Shown piece after piece: positions 22,312 to 35,700 of a DNA stretch of 64,000 nt (position 1 is the first letter of the stretch; the number at the start of each line of letters is the position of its first letter). Both the position numbers and the translations under genes were made by a program. The notes under the pieces were generated by a model. It made no database searches and had not been told where the DNA came from. It saw nothing but the letters and a program-made list of their open reading frames with translations. Origin of the DNA: Tragulus kanchil (lineage: Eukaryota > Chordata > Mammalia > Artiodactyla > Tragulidae); contig JAIOJX010000004.1 in assembly GCA_022376925.1 (NCBI GenBank), positions 372,001-436,000 of the forward strand, read 5' to 3'.

Positions 22312-24210
22312 ATTTTCTCGTCATTTCCTTCTGTGTCAGTATCCTTTATACGAATTCAGATTCTGGGCCACTTGATACATGTGTTGAATTGTAAAGTCTA
22401 TACATTTTACAATCTAACTCCATTCCTTTTTTATGAGAAGGAAAAGAGTTTTATATATTTGATGAAAAATTGAGTTGGCAAAAAAAAAAAAAAAATGGAA
22501 TTTAAGGAAAATATTCTGATAACCTAATACGAAAGTACTCTATTAATGCCAAACTCAGTTCTCTAAAAACTTTAGTTCCATTCATTAAAATTTTAAGCCT
22601 ATGGTTTTCAAAATAAAAAGTGATTAACAGAGTGTATATCAATCACCTCTGGATTTACATTTCTAAAATAAAATGAAGTAGCTCTGATGATGAGAACCAA
22701 CTGACTTTACTTCCAGTGTTGGAGTGCTCACTGAATCTTCTCTTGGCTATCTTATTCTCCTGGAAGAGGTTATATCTTTCAGTCCTCTTATGCATCATTT
22801 CATAAGGTTCTGGGTGTCAGTGAGGAACTCTTTTCCAGTAAGAAGGAAACTAGCTCCTTCAACCCTTCCTCATAGCAGGGATATTTCAGAGACACAATCA
22901 TCTTCTAGTTCTTTTGTTACACCCTCTCAACACTTCCACTCCTGGGAATACTGTTCACTTGGGCTAGATTTGATTTTCATCAGAGCATATAGCACCGTCA
23001 TCAATTTTACTGTAAGTCATTAAACTTTCCTATCGTCAATAATGGTGGCTCAGCCTGCCAATTCAGGAGACTTGGGCTGGACCCTTGGGTGAGAAATTTA
23101 CTGGGACTTCCATCCAGGCTAGTTCCTACTCCGAGATTTATTAAGGGCACCAGTTTGGGCAGGTAAGGAAAGGGTAATGACATCTGCTCTCCTGCCTCAT
23201 AGCATTGTATAAACAAATCAAGAAAGCTAATGGATGACTGTTTGGAAAGATGAGGAAGGTGATCTAATTGTAAGGGACTATATACAGTTTATTTATTAAA
23301 CTGTTGTAATCATCGAGGGAATTTCATCATTAAAAAAGAAAACATCTGAACAGAGATCTGTTAACTTTGGGTTTTGGAAATAACCTTTGTCTTTAGTAAC
23401 AGGGCTGATCTACAAAATCTTATTTCCTTTATCATTTTCTCGTCATTTCCTTCTGTGTCAGTATCCTTTATACGAATTCAGATTCTGGGCCACTTGATAC
23501 ATGTGTTGAATTGTAAAGTCTATACATTTTACAATCTAACTCCATTCCTTTTTTATGAGAAGGAAAAGAGTTTTATATATTTGATGAAAAATTGAGTTGG
23601 CAAAAAAAAAAAAAATGGAATTTAAGGAAAATATTCTGATAACCTAATACGAAAGTACTCTATTAATGCCAAACTCAGTTCTCTAAAAACTTTAGTTCCA
23701 TTCATTAAAATTTTAAGTCTATGGTTTTCAAAATAAAAAGTGATTAACAGAGTGTATATCAATCACCTCTGGATTTACATTTCTAAAATAAAATGAAGTA
23801 GCTCTGATGATGAGAACCAACTGACTTTACTTCCAGTGTTGGAGTGCTCACTGAATCTTCTCTTGGCTATCTTATTCTCCTGGAAGAGGTTATATCTTTC
23901 AGTCCTCTTATGCATCATTTCATAAGGTTCTGGGTGTCAGTGAGGAACTCTTTTCCAGTAAGAAGGAAACTAGCTCCTTCAACCCTTCCTCATAGCAGGG
24001 ATATTTCAGAGACACAATCATCTTCTAGTTCTTTTGTTACACCCTCTCAACACTTCCACTCCTGGGAATACTGTTCACTTGGGCTAGATTTGATTTTCAT
24101 CAGAGCATATAGCACCGTCATCAATTTTACTGTAAGTCATTAAACTTTCCTATCGTCAATAATGGTGGCTCAGCCTGCCAATTCAGGAGACTTGGGCTGG
24201 ACCCTTGGGT
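21978..24210. repeat. Direct tandem duplication 8 (period about 1122 bp)
   Basis: Copies lie at 21978-23090 and 23100-24210. The A-run at 22481 is longer than its partner at 23601. One C/T difference occurs near 22598 versus 23717. Confidence 0.94.
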
Positions 24211-24345
24211 CAGGATGATGCCCTGGAGAAAGAAATGGCAACTCACTCCAGTATTTTTGCCTGGGAAATCTTATGGACAAAGGAGCCTGGAAGGCTACAG
24301 TCCATAGGATTGCAAAGAGTCAGACATGACTGAGCACACACCCAC
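24163..24345 (+). mobile_element. Bov-tA SINE, degenerate
   Basis: GTGGCTCAGCCTGCCAATTC, CCCTGGAGAAAGAAATGGCA, CTCCAGTATTTTTGCCTGGG and AAAGAGTCAGACATGACTGA mark a sense Bov-tA. A copy lies at 25239-25421 and a truncated head at 23042-23090. Confidence 0.8.
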
Positions 24346-24769
24346 ATGCACACCATGAATAAGAGTGTATGGTTATGACAGATTTCACATGGTCTACCAG
24401 AGCAAATGGAAGATTAAAAAATTAGGCATGTCATTATGCAGAAGAGGATTTTACAGGAATCAATGATGACCAAAATCTAACAACAGCTTTAGCGAATTTT
24501 AGATGGCTACTGCTTTGTTTTAGGTATCAGATTTAGAGCACAATGATAGCATGAAACGTTGACTTTTTATTTTACTTCAGAACATTTGAGGATTGTTATT
24601 TCTATGCTGAGCAAACAAATCTGTCATTGTGGATCACATTTAAGAGATGCTAACTTTTCCTGGAGTCTTAAAAATTATCTAGGATACCACATCATTATAA
24701 TGAAACAAAAATGCAAGATCAGCTATAATTAACTATGAATCTTATCACAGGTACTTGAAATTGTTCTAA

Positions 24770-24946
24770 ATATTACACACACACACACACACACAATTTA
24801 CCTCTAACTCTTCTAACAATTTTACAATATAGTTTCACTATTCTTGTTTTACATATTAGGAAATATTTCTAATCAAATATTAGAAAATAAGTGATTTGCC
24901 CAAGGCAACATGGCTCGTAGCTCATCATCAAGATTTGGACCCAGAT
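24770..24946 (+). mobile_element. MIR fragment next to a (CA)n tract
   Basis: A CA microsatellite (about 24775-24795) precedes a MIR-like tail (TTGCCCAAGGCAACATGGCT and related). It is copied at about 25846-26023. Confidence 0.5.
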
Positions 24947-26023
24947 CTTATTCTCCTGGAAGAGGTTATATCTTTCAGTCCTCTTATGCATCATTTCATA
25001 AGGTTCTGGGTGTCAGTGAGGAACTCTTTTCCAGTAAGAAGGAAACTAGCTCCTTCAACCCTTCCTCATAGCAGGGATATTTCAGAGACACAATCATCTT
25101 CTAGTTCTTTTGTTACACCCTCTCAACACTTCCACTCCTGGGAATACTGTTCACTTGGGCTAGATTTGATTTTCATCAGAGCATATAGCACCGTCATCAA
25201 TTTTACTGTAAGTCATTAAACTTTCCTATCGTCAATAATGGTGGCTCAGCCTGCCAATTCAGGAGACTTGGGCTGGACCCTTGGGTCAGGATGATGCCCT
25301 GGAGAAAGAAATGGCAACTCACTCCAGTATTTTTGCCTGGGAAATCTTATGGACAAAGGAGCCTGGAAGGCTACAGTCCATAGGATTGCAAAGAGTCAGA
25401 CATGACTGAGCACACACCCACATGCACACCATGAATAAGAGTGTATGGTTATGACAGATTTCACATGGTCTACCAGAGCAAATGGAAGATTAAAAAATTA
25501 GGCATGTCATTATGCAGAAGAGGATTTTACAGGAATCAATGATGACCAAAATCTAACAACAGCTTTAGCGAATTTTAGATGGCTACTGCTTTGTTTTAGG
25601 TATCAGATTTAGAGCACAATGATAGCATGAAACGTTGACTTTTTATTTTACTTCAGAACATTTGAGGATTGTTATTTCTATGCTGAGCAAACAAATCTGT
25701 CATTGTGGATCACATTTAAGAGATGCTAACTTTTCCTGGAGTCTTAAAAATTATCTAGGATACCACATCATTATAATGAAACAAAAATGCAAGATCAGCT
25801 ATAATTAACTATGAATCTTATCACAGGTACTTGAAATTGTTCTAAATATTACACACACACACACACACACAATTTACCTCTAACTCTTCTAACAATTTTA
25901 CAATATAGTTTCACTATTCTTGTTTTACATATTAGGAAATATTTCTAATCAAATATTAGAAAATAAGTGATTTGCCCAAGGCAACATGGCTCGTAGCTCA
26001 TCATCAAGATTTGGACCCAGATC

Positions 26024-28030
26024 GACTATGAGCCAAAGCCAGGTTCATTTTCATTATGCTCGATAGTTACAAAGACAGTAATAGAAAAATTTTCTGGTTC
26101 CCTGTCTGGTTTTCTTTCCATTAAGCTGTGACAGATGTCAATTTTCTATCCCATACCACTAATGCAATGTGAACTTGCTTTCCATAGTCATTAAGTCTAT
26201 TAAACCATGGGAAAGAAATACAGCTAAGAGCACGACTTTGAAGATCAATGATTGTATTTTTTTTAAATGTAAAACAGTCTTTATTTCACTAAAAAACATG
26301 GATAGTGTTCTTTGTATAATGATGATTTAGTAAAGAACACAGCTATGACAAAATGGTAAAACTTTGTAAAACATCAACTTTATCATTAATGAATTAGACA
26401 TGCTGGACATCTAAAAAAAATGAATTTGTAACAGACAATATTAAATCATGTTAACTTAATTAACTAAAACATAGAACTATATGATTATCATTCAATTCAG
26501 TCTCTGTGGGGTATTTTTCTTTTGTTTATTCCATGGCTATAGATGGAGCTCCAGGCAATTGTCCTTAAAATGTAAGCCTATGTGTATCTTAGCACAGACA
26601 GAAGAGCATGGCTACAGAATGCACTAGTGCCATATTTCTGCAAATCAAAAATGCATCTTAATATTTTATCTTCCTAAATATATTTTTTACATGAGTCAAT
26701 TATTAGTCTTTCTAAATGAAGTCTAGTGATTTTTATTTTTAAGGTGCACTTTCTGCAATGTATTTTATAGGAAAGAAATTATTTCACAAAAGACAGAAAA
26801 TATTCTGGTTTTGACAGTGACATGATTTCAGTGTTGGCTGACCTTAGATCAGTTTTCTGGACCAATCTTTAAAAGAGCTTCAATCCCATTGAAGCCAAAG
26901 CTTCCCATCTATAGATGTGGAGGTGTGTAGAATACCAGAATCCAACCATTAGACTTTGGTTTCTGTCATCTTGCACACTTCTTCAGGTGCTTTATTGAGC
27001 CGAGTAATATAAGCAGTAGGCAAAAAGCATTACTTGAGGAATGGAAAAAAGAACTAACGAGAAGATACTTTTTCTAGAAAAGTTGCAGTTGCACGTAGGT
27101 ATCCATACTTTAAAATATTTTATTTATTCTTTACTTCCTGAGAGACTAAATAATGAGGTATTACAGGAGCAAACTCAATGTAAGGGGAAACTGATTGAGT
27201 GAAAATTTCCAAACAGTAATTTGGAAAGTGATGAGCTGTGTAAAGTTAAACCCGACATCTCTAATGTTTATCATTATGATGTTTGGCTGGACTATAGATA
27301 AGGCTTGAGAATTTAAAATGTCCTTCAGACTGAAAAACTTTAAAAGTAGTTGTGTGCAAGCTTATTTTTTGGTAGAATATGTGAAAGGTTTGATTTCACA
27401 TAATTTCTGCCTTTACTAATATATAATACTGAAGAAGGGTATGGAGTTGAAAAAAATGTTGAAATTGTCGTCTTTCCATCTCAACCATGCACTCTTGAGA
27501 AAGGCATAGCTTGTTCTTTTTGCTTCGATTTCCCTATGTTTTCAGTGTTAGAATTTCAGTAGTTATCCCTCAGAGCCATTTTTTAACTTATATATGAATC
27601 TGTGACTTTGAATTGAGACACTTTATAACAGATACAGATGAAAGCGAAAGGAATCCTAGGGTCTCTTGATCTGAATAGCTTTCTCCAGATGTCTTTAAAT
27701 CTTTACCTGACAATCCATCAGCCTTCCTTTCCCCTCCCCTCCCGCTTAGGAAGGGAACTGAGTTAGAAACACATTTGTGTGCAAGTAAACACATTTTTGT
27801 TGATGAGGAATTCAGTTCTCATACAGCGAGTGTTAAACTTTGACTGGGGTCCTTGGACATAACCTATTACCTTCTAGGCTTGCTATCTTGAAAACGCATT
27901 AGAACTTCTTCTTTAGAAATACTTCTGTTGAAGTCTGCTGCCTTGACAGGATGCTAAAAGATGGAAACTAAATTGCTGTGTTGTATTAAGTTTAGCATGA
28001 CCTTGACCAACTGGTTTTGTATTGTTGGCT
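26024..28030. other. Upstream flank of SPINK5
   Basis: AT-rich single-copy DNA. I see no exon, repeat or RNA gene that I can support. Distal regulatory elements may lie here but cannot be recognised by eye. Confidence 0.4.
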
Positions 28031-28031
28031 C

Positions 28032-28050
28032 TTGTGGGTGTCACCCACAA
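28032..28050. promoter_or_regulatory. Perfect 19-bp palindrome with CACCC arms at the SPINK5 promoter
   Basis: TTGTGGGTGTCACCCACAA is a perfect inverted repeat of two 9-base arms around one T and ends 6 bp before the TATA box. CACCC and GGGTG are core elements for KLF/Sp-type factors, which include epidermal regulators. That this palindrome is a KLF site is inference. Confidence 0.55.
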
Positions 28051-28056
28051 TTGTAC

Positions 28057-28063
28057 TATAAAA
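28057..28063 (+). promoter_or_regulatory. SPINK5: TATA box of SPINK5
   Basis: TATAAAA lies 91 bp upstream of the start codon. It would place transcription start near 28085-28092 and leave a 5' UTR of roughly 65 nt without an intron. The position is inferred from spacing. Confidence 0.7.
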
Positions 28064-28096
28064 GTGAGCTGCATCTCCACAGCTGCAGTCTTAAAG

Positions 28097-28108
28097 CACC
28101 AGCTGGTG
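28097..28108. promoter_or_regulatory. 12-bp perfect palindrome with E-box
   Basis: CACCAGCTGGTG is self-complementary and centred on the E-box CAGCTG. It falls in the predicted 5' UTR just after the expected transcription start. Confidence 0.4.
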
Positions 28109-28112
28109 AGCA

Positions 28113-28133
28113 ATGCAAGGAGCAGACTTGTAA
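28113..28133 (+). promoter_or_regulatory. Six-codon upstream ORF in the SPINK5 leader
   Basis: ATG CAA GGA GCA GAC TTG TAA ends 21 nt before the main ATG. The upstream ATG has G at -3, so it may be read by scanning ribosomes. It exists in the mRNA only if transcription starts before 28113, as the TATA box predicts. Confidence 0.5.
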
Positions 28134-28154
28134 CCAACTTACATCATCTTCAAC

Positions 28155-28209
28155 ATGAAGATAACCTCAGTGCCAATGCTTCTAACCCTGGCTCTTTGCC
28201 TCATACAAG
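28155..28209 (+). CDS. SPINK5: SPINK5 exon 1: signal peptide
   Basis: It encodes MKITSVPMLLTLALCLIQ, a short basic start followed by a hydrophobic core, typical of a secretory signal. The ATG has A at -3. The donor is AAG|GTGAGC and the exon ends in phase 1. Confidence 0.93.
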
Positions 28210-29698
28210 GTGAGCAATTCGCCTGTAATCTAAGCCTCTTGCCACACATTCCAAAGCTCTGGGTACAGACTTGTCTCTCTCCTTCCCTCCTTAGTATATA
28301 TGTATGTATGTATGCATGTATATAAATATACATATACCTGAAATATATTGCCAGATAATAAAGTTTTGAAGAATTATATATATGGCTTGGTAACTATGGT
28401 AGGTTTAGAAGTGACATGTAGATAATCCAAATTTTTATCCATCAGAAATTCTTCCATTAATTCAACATTAATTCTGAAAAACTAATTGATTCTTCTTTAT
28501 ATTCCCATCACCAAACATATAAGTTTGTAATGATAAGAATTATATGTGTTATTCATATATTGTCTATGAAATATACTGATATAAATTATGTATATAGCAA
28601 ATATTTAAAACTTAGATGTACTTAATATGTCTACTTTGACACTACACTTACAAATAAAATGTTAAGAATTCAAATTCAATCATCTGTTTTTATTTTAAAG
28701 TAGTATGTTTTCTAGCAAATTTAATTTTTGTGTTTTTAAATCCTAAATGAATTGGAAATATTTCTTCTAAATGGTAAGGGACTTCTATAGGTGCCAGAAG
28801 GTAGATTTTTGCTTTTGCTATTTGAATTTGGACAGAACACAAGATCACCTAGATTTAACTTTCTATGAATCATTTACATATTTTAAAATGAAACTTCAGA
28901 TATGGAGAATGAGGAGACCATTATACCCAAATGATGCCCACTTTCCTATAAGTGTTTCCTATAAGTGTTTGTTTCCTATAATCTGTTAATGCTGTGATTT
29001 TAATTAATCTTAATATTTATCAGATCTCTAATATTTGTGGTTACAATAGGAGACAGTTACCCAAATTCAGAAAATTTAATTTTATGTGTATAGGATATAA
29101 ACTTTATGATACATTGTACTTTAAATGTATAATTTACATATTTTATATGTGTGCTATAATTTAAAAAGAAGCCTACAATACTTTGTTCTGAAAGGATTTT
29201 GTAGGGAGTTAGATATGTTGAGGGGATCAGAAAGTATATGAGTATTATTTTTCAATAATACTTCATAAAGTAATTGGCTCTTTATAAGCAAGAGACCTTT
29301 GTGACTGTCTATACTGCTATAGACAAAAAGTGAGGGTGCAATGCCCTCACTTTATTTGACATAGTACATTGTTATGTGTGCCAATCAATTTTCAGTTTTA
29401 AAATATATTGTTGTTAAAATAAGCAAGACAACACACAACTGAATTGTTCAATTCACTTTTTAAAGATTGTACATTCCCTTAACTTTGGTTTCTGTACTTT
29501 TGTCCCAGATGCTGCCAGTGAAGATGTAAATCAGGTTAGTCCCACTTTTTCTGTTCATTGAGTTCATTCCAAGGTCCCTGAAGAAAAATGTTCTGTGGCC
29601 AACACCTTCATATTAATAATATAGACATATTATATTGATAGGCACTAATAGCTTTTGTTAAAAATACAGAAACAGGTCTTTATGAATCAAGACATAAA

Positions 29699-29739
<41 letters not shown>

Positions 29740-32700
29740 AGTCAATGCATTAATGGTAATAGATGTAGGCAAGAGGCAATCTATCATACTAAAGGAGTGC
29801 TTTAAAATTCCACAAATACACTAGTGAATTATTGTTGTTCAATTTAACAGCTGAAGAAGTCATGACACACACTGGAAGTTGAAATAAGTTTTCTTGTGAC
29901 CATTATGCACAACAGGGTTGTCTTTACCTTGTATATATTCAGTGTATATGTTTCATTCAATACATATTTACTGAGAATCTTTTATATGTCAGATCCTGTT
30001 TGAGATGCCGGGGATATTAAGACAAAAAAGAACCCTGCTGTCATTGCAGGGGAAGAAACAGACAAGTTAATAAGCAAATTAGTAAAATATAGACTACATT
30101 AAATAATGCTTAGAGCTAGAAGAATAGAAGATAGGAATTTCAGTGGATAGAAATGCTATCAGTTATCGAGATGGTCAGGTAAGTTCTCTTTTAGAAGATA
30201 GCTTAGAACACATCTAAGATGTGGAGAGAGTGAACTGTGAAGATTCCTGCCACTCACAGCAAACAAGGCAGGAGCACCTGTGATAGCATAGGCCCTGACT
30301 TTGGAAGGGTCTGTACCAAGTCTTAGAGGTCTTTGGATTGTAAATGAAGGAATCATTCTCTACAGAAATTAAATATTTTTTAATATATTTGAAAGTCACA
30401 TTGAAAGAGTCAATTATACACACACACACACAATTGTGCCATTATTTCAGATTTAAAATAGTTCTGGTTATGTAGCAGATATTTGCTATGTCTCTCAGAG
30501 ACCTTGAACATTAAAGAATAAGATAGTACAAAGATAATTTTCTACACCAAAACTCATAAACATGATCAGAATATTCTTGCTGTATTTTATTGTCACACTT
30601 TTTTTTTTTAAAAAAAAGTAAGCTTCCTTGAAGAAGGACATGGCAACTCACTCCAATAGTCTTGCCTGGGAAGTCTCATGCACAGAGAAGGCAGGTGGGC
30701 TTCAGTCTGTGGGGTTACACAACTGAGCATGCATGCATGAGGTGGGTGGAGGGAGATGGGTTGGTAGCAATAAACAGGTAGACCCAAAACCAAAACAAAA
30801 CAAAAAACAAAAAAGAAACCCAGGAAGCTTCTTACAGGAATAGTCTAGAGAATTCCATTATAGTCTCTATTATTTCATTGATGTTTGCTGATTAAAGAGG
30901 CACAGAAACTTCCATTGCATAAGCAGAGTGGGATGGTAAGGTAGGGAAAAAGATTGTGCCTCAAGAATCAAAAAGCATGCTTGTTTGGATATTTTATACT
31001 GGACAAAGAGGAATAGTGTGTAAATCTCACTATGCATGAGGAAATAATTTTCTTTTTCAGTGTTTATGATAGTAGGTGGTAGTTTCCAGTGGGTATTTCA
31101 AATTTTGCACTTTCTCATACTATTAAACTCTATATTGCTGAAAAACATTTTTAAAATTGAAATGAAGCCACCTTTTAGACTGGCAAAGGCAAAAAAAGAA
31201 TATGAAAAGTAATTATTTATCTGGAAATATTTCTGATTATCATAGTTTTTGAATATTTTCTTAGAAATGAAAACTATTGATTTATTCTTTCTTAAAATGC
31301 TAGAGTTTTTATTTTCCAAGTTCAGTAGCTCAAGGTCTTTCTAGGACTGTAAAAGCATGTTGAATATTACAAACATGAGCCAGAGCAGCTCAGAAAAACG
31401 TTGGTATGATCTGTAAGGATCTTTATCATATACTTACATTTGTCATCACAGAAGAGTGATTAGGAGACAGAGCAGGGGTAATGCCAGCTCCTGGGGGGTT
31501 TATTATGATGTCTGGGAAGAAACAGTGGATGCTAGTGAGATGGCGTCACAGGTAGTGGAAGAAAATAGAGCTTGATCCTACATGGCTCCAGTTTTTCTGA
31601 GACAAGTGGAGAAAACACAAAGAGCAACCAACACAACAACAGCAAAAAAAATGATTCAGAAATGTGAAATTACAGTGCAAGTAAACAGTTGCTGGGAAGT
31701 GATCTAACCACCTCAGTGTCCTTTATGGTCTAGACCTGTTCCTGTTTCAGCCCTCTCCACTATGGTCATTGGGAAGCTATTGCACTTTTCTCACAGAAAA
31801 ACACAACTGTTGCTTTCCGTTTTTATGGTCTTTCCATTTTTCTCAAGAGAATTCAGGATAGCCTCATAACTTAGAAAATAGCAATGAGTTCCATCAATTA
31901 TTACAAACTGTGAACAAATTTCTTAACCTATTTTTAGGGACTCTGTTGTTCATTCATATGAAAAAAATAAGAAAATGGTTCTTTCTCTGATTTAGGTATT
32001 TATCTAAATGTGACTTGGAGAACTCTGTTCTTTTTTTATTATAATATCATACTGAGTTTTTGTTTTCAAAAGTTTTTTAAGACCTACCTCACACGGGGTA
32101 TATTTCTATTACAAAGACAACAGGCTCTTCTCCGATTCCATGACAAGGTTTTTATCTGGAGTTTATAGAATCAGTTTCATCTGGCCAGCTCAGCAGTAAC
32201 TTTCAAATTTTGCACTTTCTCATACTATTAAACTCTATATTGCTGAAAAACATTTTTAAAATTGAAATGAAGCCACCTTTTAGACTGGCAAAGGCAAAAA
32301 AAGAATATGAAAAGTAATTATTTATCTGGAAATATTTCTGATTATCATAGTTTTTGAATATTTTCTTAGAAATGAAAACTATTGATTTATTCTTTCTTAA
32401 AATGCTAGAGTTTTTATTTTCCAAGTTCAGTAGCTCAAGGTCTTTCTAGGACTGTAAAAGCATGTTGAGTATTACAAACATGAGCCAGAGCAGCTCAGAA
32501 AAACGTTGGTATGATCTGCAAGGATCTTTATCATATACTTACATTTGTCATCACAGAAGAGTGATTAGGAGACAGAGCAGGGGTAATGCCAGCTCCTGGG
32601 GGGTTTATTATGATGTCTGGGAAGAAACAGTGGATGCTAGTGAGATGGCGTCACAGGTAGTGGAAGAAAATAGAGCTTGATCCTACATGGCTCCAGTTTT

Positions 32701-35700
32701 TCTGAGACAAGTGGAGAAAACACAAAGAGCAACCAACACAACAACAGCAAAAAAAATGATTCAGAAATGTGAAATTACAGTGCAAGTAAACAGTTGCTGG
32801 GAAGTGATCTAACCACCTCAGTGTCCTTTATGGTCTAGACCTGTTCCTGTTTCAGCCCTCTCCACTATGGTCATTGGGAAGCTATTGCACTTTTCTCACA
32901 GAAAAACACAACTGTTGCTTTCCGTTTTTATGGTCTTTCCATTTTTCTCAAGAGAATTCAGGATAGCCTCATAACTTAGAAAATAGCAATGAGTTCCATC
33001 AATTATTACAAACTGTGAACAAATTTCTTAACCTATTTTTAGGGACTCTGTTGTTCATTCATATGAAAAAAATAAGAAAATGGTTCTTTCTCTGATTTAG
33101 GTATTTATCTAAATGTGACTTGGAGAACTCTGTTCTTTTTTTATTATAATATCATACTGAGTTTTTGTTTTCAAAAGTTTTTTAAGACCTACCTCACACG
33201 GGGTATATTTCTATTACAAAGACAACAGGCTCTTCTCCGATTCCATGACAAGGTTTTTATCTGGAGTTTATAGAATCAGTTTCATCTGGCCAGCTCAGCA
33301 GTAACTTACAATAATGGCACAAAATGCTACAGAATTAGAGATGAGACACCAATCTCCAGAGACACAGTTGTCAATCTGTTGCCAGAAATTGTTGCCGTGT
33401 TACTCAGATAAGATCACTGGTTGGTGATGATAATCTTAGAGATGTCTTAGGTTACTCTTAGCAAAATTTCCCAGGGCTGGTCTCTGAAATTATGTGCTTT
33501 TCCTTGCTATTTATCATTCTTCACTCTGCAAGTGCTACCACTGCCTCCCATGTGTAGGATACTAGGTTAGGTACGTCATTATCCATTAGATAGTAAGCAC
33601 CACTTAGGCAAGGATCCTTCTGCTTTGTTTACTACTCTATCCATGCCACCTAAAAAAGTATAGCATTGTCATGATATCTGTTTGTTGATTGACTGAATGA
33701 CTATGATCAAGATCCTATAGGAGGCTGAATAGAGTTCTATAATGAGGCCTTTGGAGCAAAGGCTTGATTTGTTATTTTCTTCTGATACAAGAATATTGAA
33801 GCTTTTAATTTTCAAAGTCAAAACATATATTCCAAAGGCTTTAAAAGACCAGTGGATTTCCTAAGCTAATAGGTAGTATAACACTTTAAATTAATACTTC
33901 ACTAGGTAATGTAAATGCAACATTAATACTAAGCTCCTAGAAAAAAAGTGGGTGACATATAGCAGGTCTTCATTAAATATATTGAATTAATCTTCTCAGA
34001 AGTCTTTTCATATACCTTTTAATGACAATTATTATTGAACTATGATATTAGATGTTTTATATGTGTGACCTTAGCATCTTCCAATAATAATAATGGCAAC
34101 AACAACAGCTATAATAATAAAGCAGGAAGAAAAGATGAGGTAGAGAATCTAATTATTGAATATGTATAACATATTAGGCCCTCTTCGAGGGATTTACATG
34201 CTTATCTGCATAAACTTTACAAAACGTGAATACCTACGTCCTCTGTTTTTAAGACTGGATAAGTGAGCCTTTGCAAAGTTCATTTGCTATGACTATTGGA
34301 CTTGTAACTGAGAAGCCTGGAACATAACTGCAGATCTTTTGACTGCAAGTCCCTGTTCTTTCCATTTCACTAATGGTTTTATTTTTTGGGGGGGAGGGAT
34401 GAGGTTGCAGGGGGAGGAGGGGGGTGGATGGGCCACTTCTATTGGTCTTTCATTTGTCTATTTTCATCCATCTTTGTTCTTTGGCCCCTGTGGGCCTTCC
34501 ATCGCAGTGGCCTCTGTTGTCGCAGAGCACCAGCTCTGGGCACATGCGCTCCAGAGTTACAGCTCGATAATTGGACACATCAGTCCAGCCGCTCCGCGGC
34601 ACTTGGGATCTTCCCAGGCCAGGGATTGAACCCGTGCCCCTTGCAATGCAAGGCGGTGTCCCTACCCACTGGACCACCAGGGAAGCCCTCACTAATGGTT
34701 TTAGATGAATGTCTTAGGTAAATTTTCAGTTTCCAGCAGACAATCGAGATTCATTTTTATTTGTATTATTTATATCGAGTGAGTGAATATCTTTCATACA
34801 GAGTGGGTAGTGGTTATGAAATAATACTGTTTTTAGGAGGTAAAGTCTTGCTTTGATGAAGTTTCTGTAAACACTTTTTCCCCCCATATTTTCCTAAGGA
34901 AACATGCAGTGAATATCAAGCTTTGATGAAAAATGGAAAGCTGTTCTGTTCCCAAGATAAAAAACTTTTTCAAAGCACTGATGGAATAGTGTTCAACAAA
35001 TGTATCACATGCAAAATGATACTGTGAGTAAAGTTTATCTTTCTTTCAAGTGTTTTGAGTTATTTTGGGAACTACTGAATATGTTATTCTTACTTTCTGT
35101 CAAGTATATTTTTCTAAATCCAAGTGGGTAAATAATAATGCTAAGCAAATGATACCTTTCATCAAGTAAATCAAGATAAGTGCTACCCACCTGGAAAGAT
35201 TTTAATAATCACTCATGGTTTTCAAAAATATCCCTAAGGGCCCACTATCAATACTTAATAGTCTTCTGAGGATGTAGTTCCAAGTTGAGTTGTCTAACCT
35301 GTGAGACAAGAATTCTTGGTCTTGTAATAATGTACCCGTGATGCAATACGTCCTCTGTTTAAGACGGGGCCAAGTCCCTATTGGACTTGTAACTGAGAAG
35401 CCTGGAACATAACTGCAGATCTTTTGACTGCAAGTCCCTGTTCTTTCCATTTCACTAATGGTTTTATTTTTTGGGGGGGAGGGATGAGGTTGCAGGGGGA
35501 GGAGGGGGGTGGATGGGCCACTTCTATTGGTCTTTCATTTGTCTATTTTCATCCATCTTTGTTCTTTGGCCCTGTGGGCCTTCCATCGCAGTGGCCTCTG
35601 TTGTCGAGAGCACCCGCTCTGGGCACATGCGCTCCAGAGTTACCGCTCGATAATTCGACACATCAGTCCAGCCGCTCCGCGGCACTTGGGATCTTCCCAG

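Larger units (their letters stand above)
23871..26023. repeat. Direct tandem duplication 9 (period 1076 bp)
   Basis: Copies lie at 23871-24946 and 24947-26023. They contain a sense Bov-tA, a (CA)n tract and a MIR piece. The segment 23871-24210 also occurs in duplication 8. Confidence 0.95.

Noticed and set aside
26024..28000. Upstream neighbour gene between the intergenic repeats and SPINK5
   Set aside because: I looked for signal peptides and splice-flanked short exons on both strands and found none that I could support.
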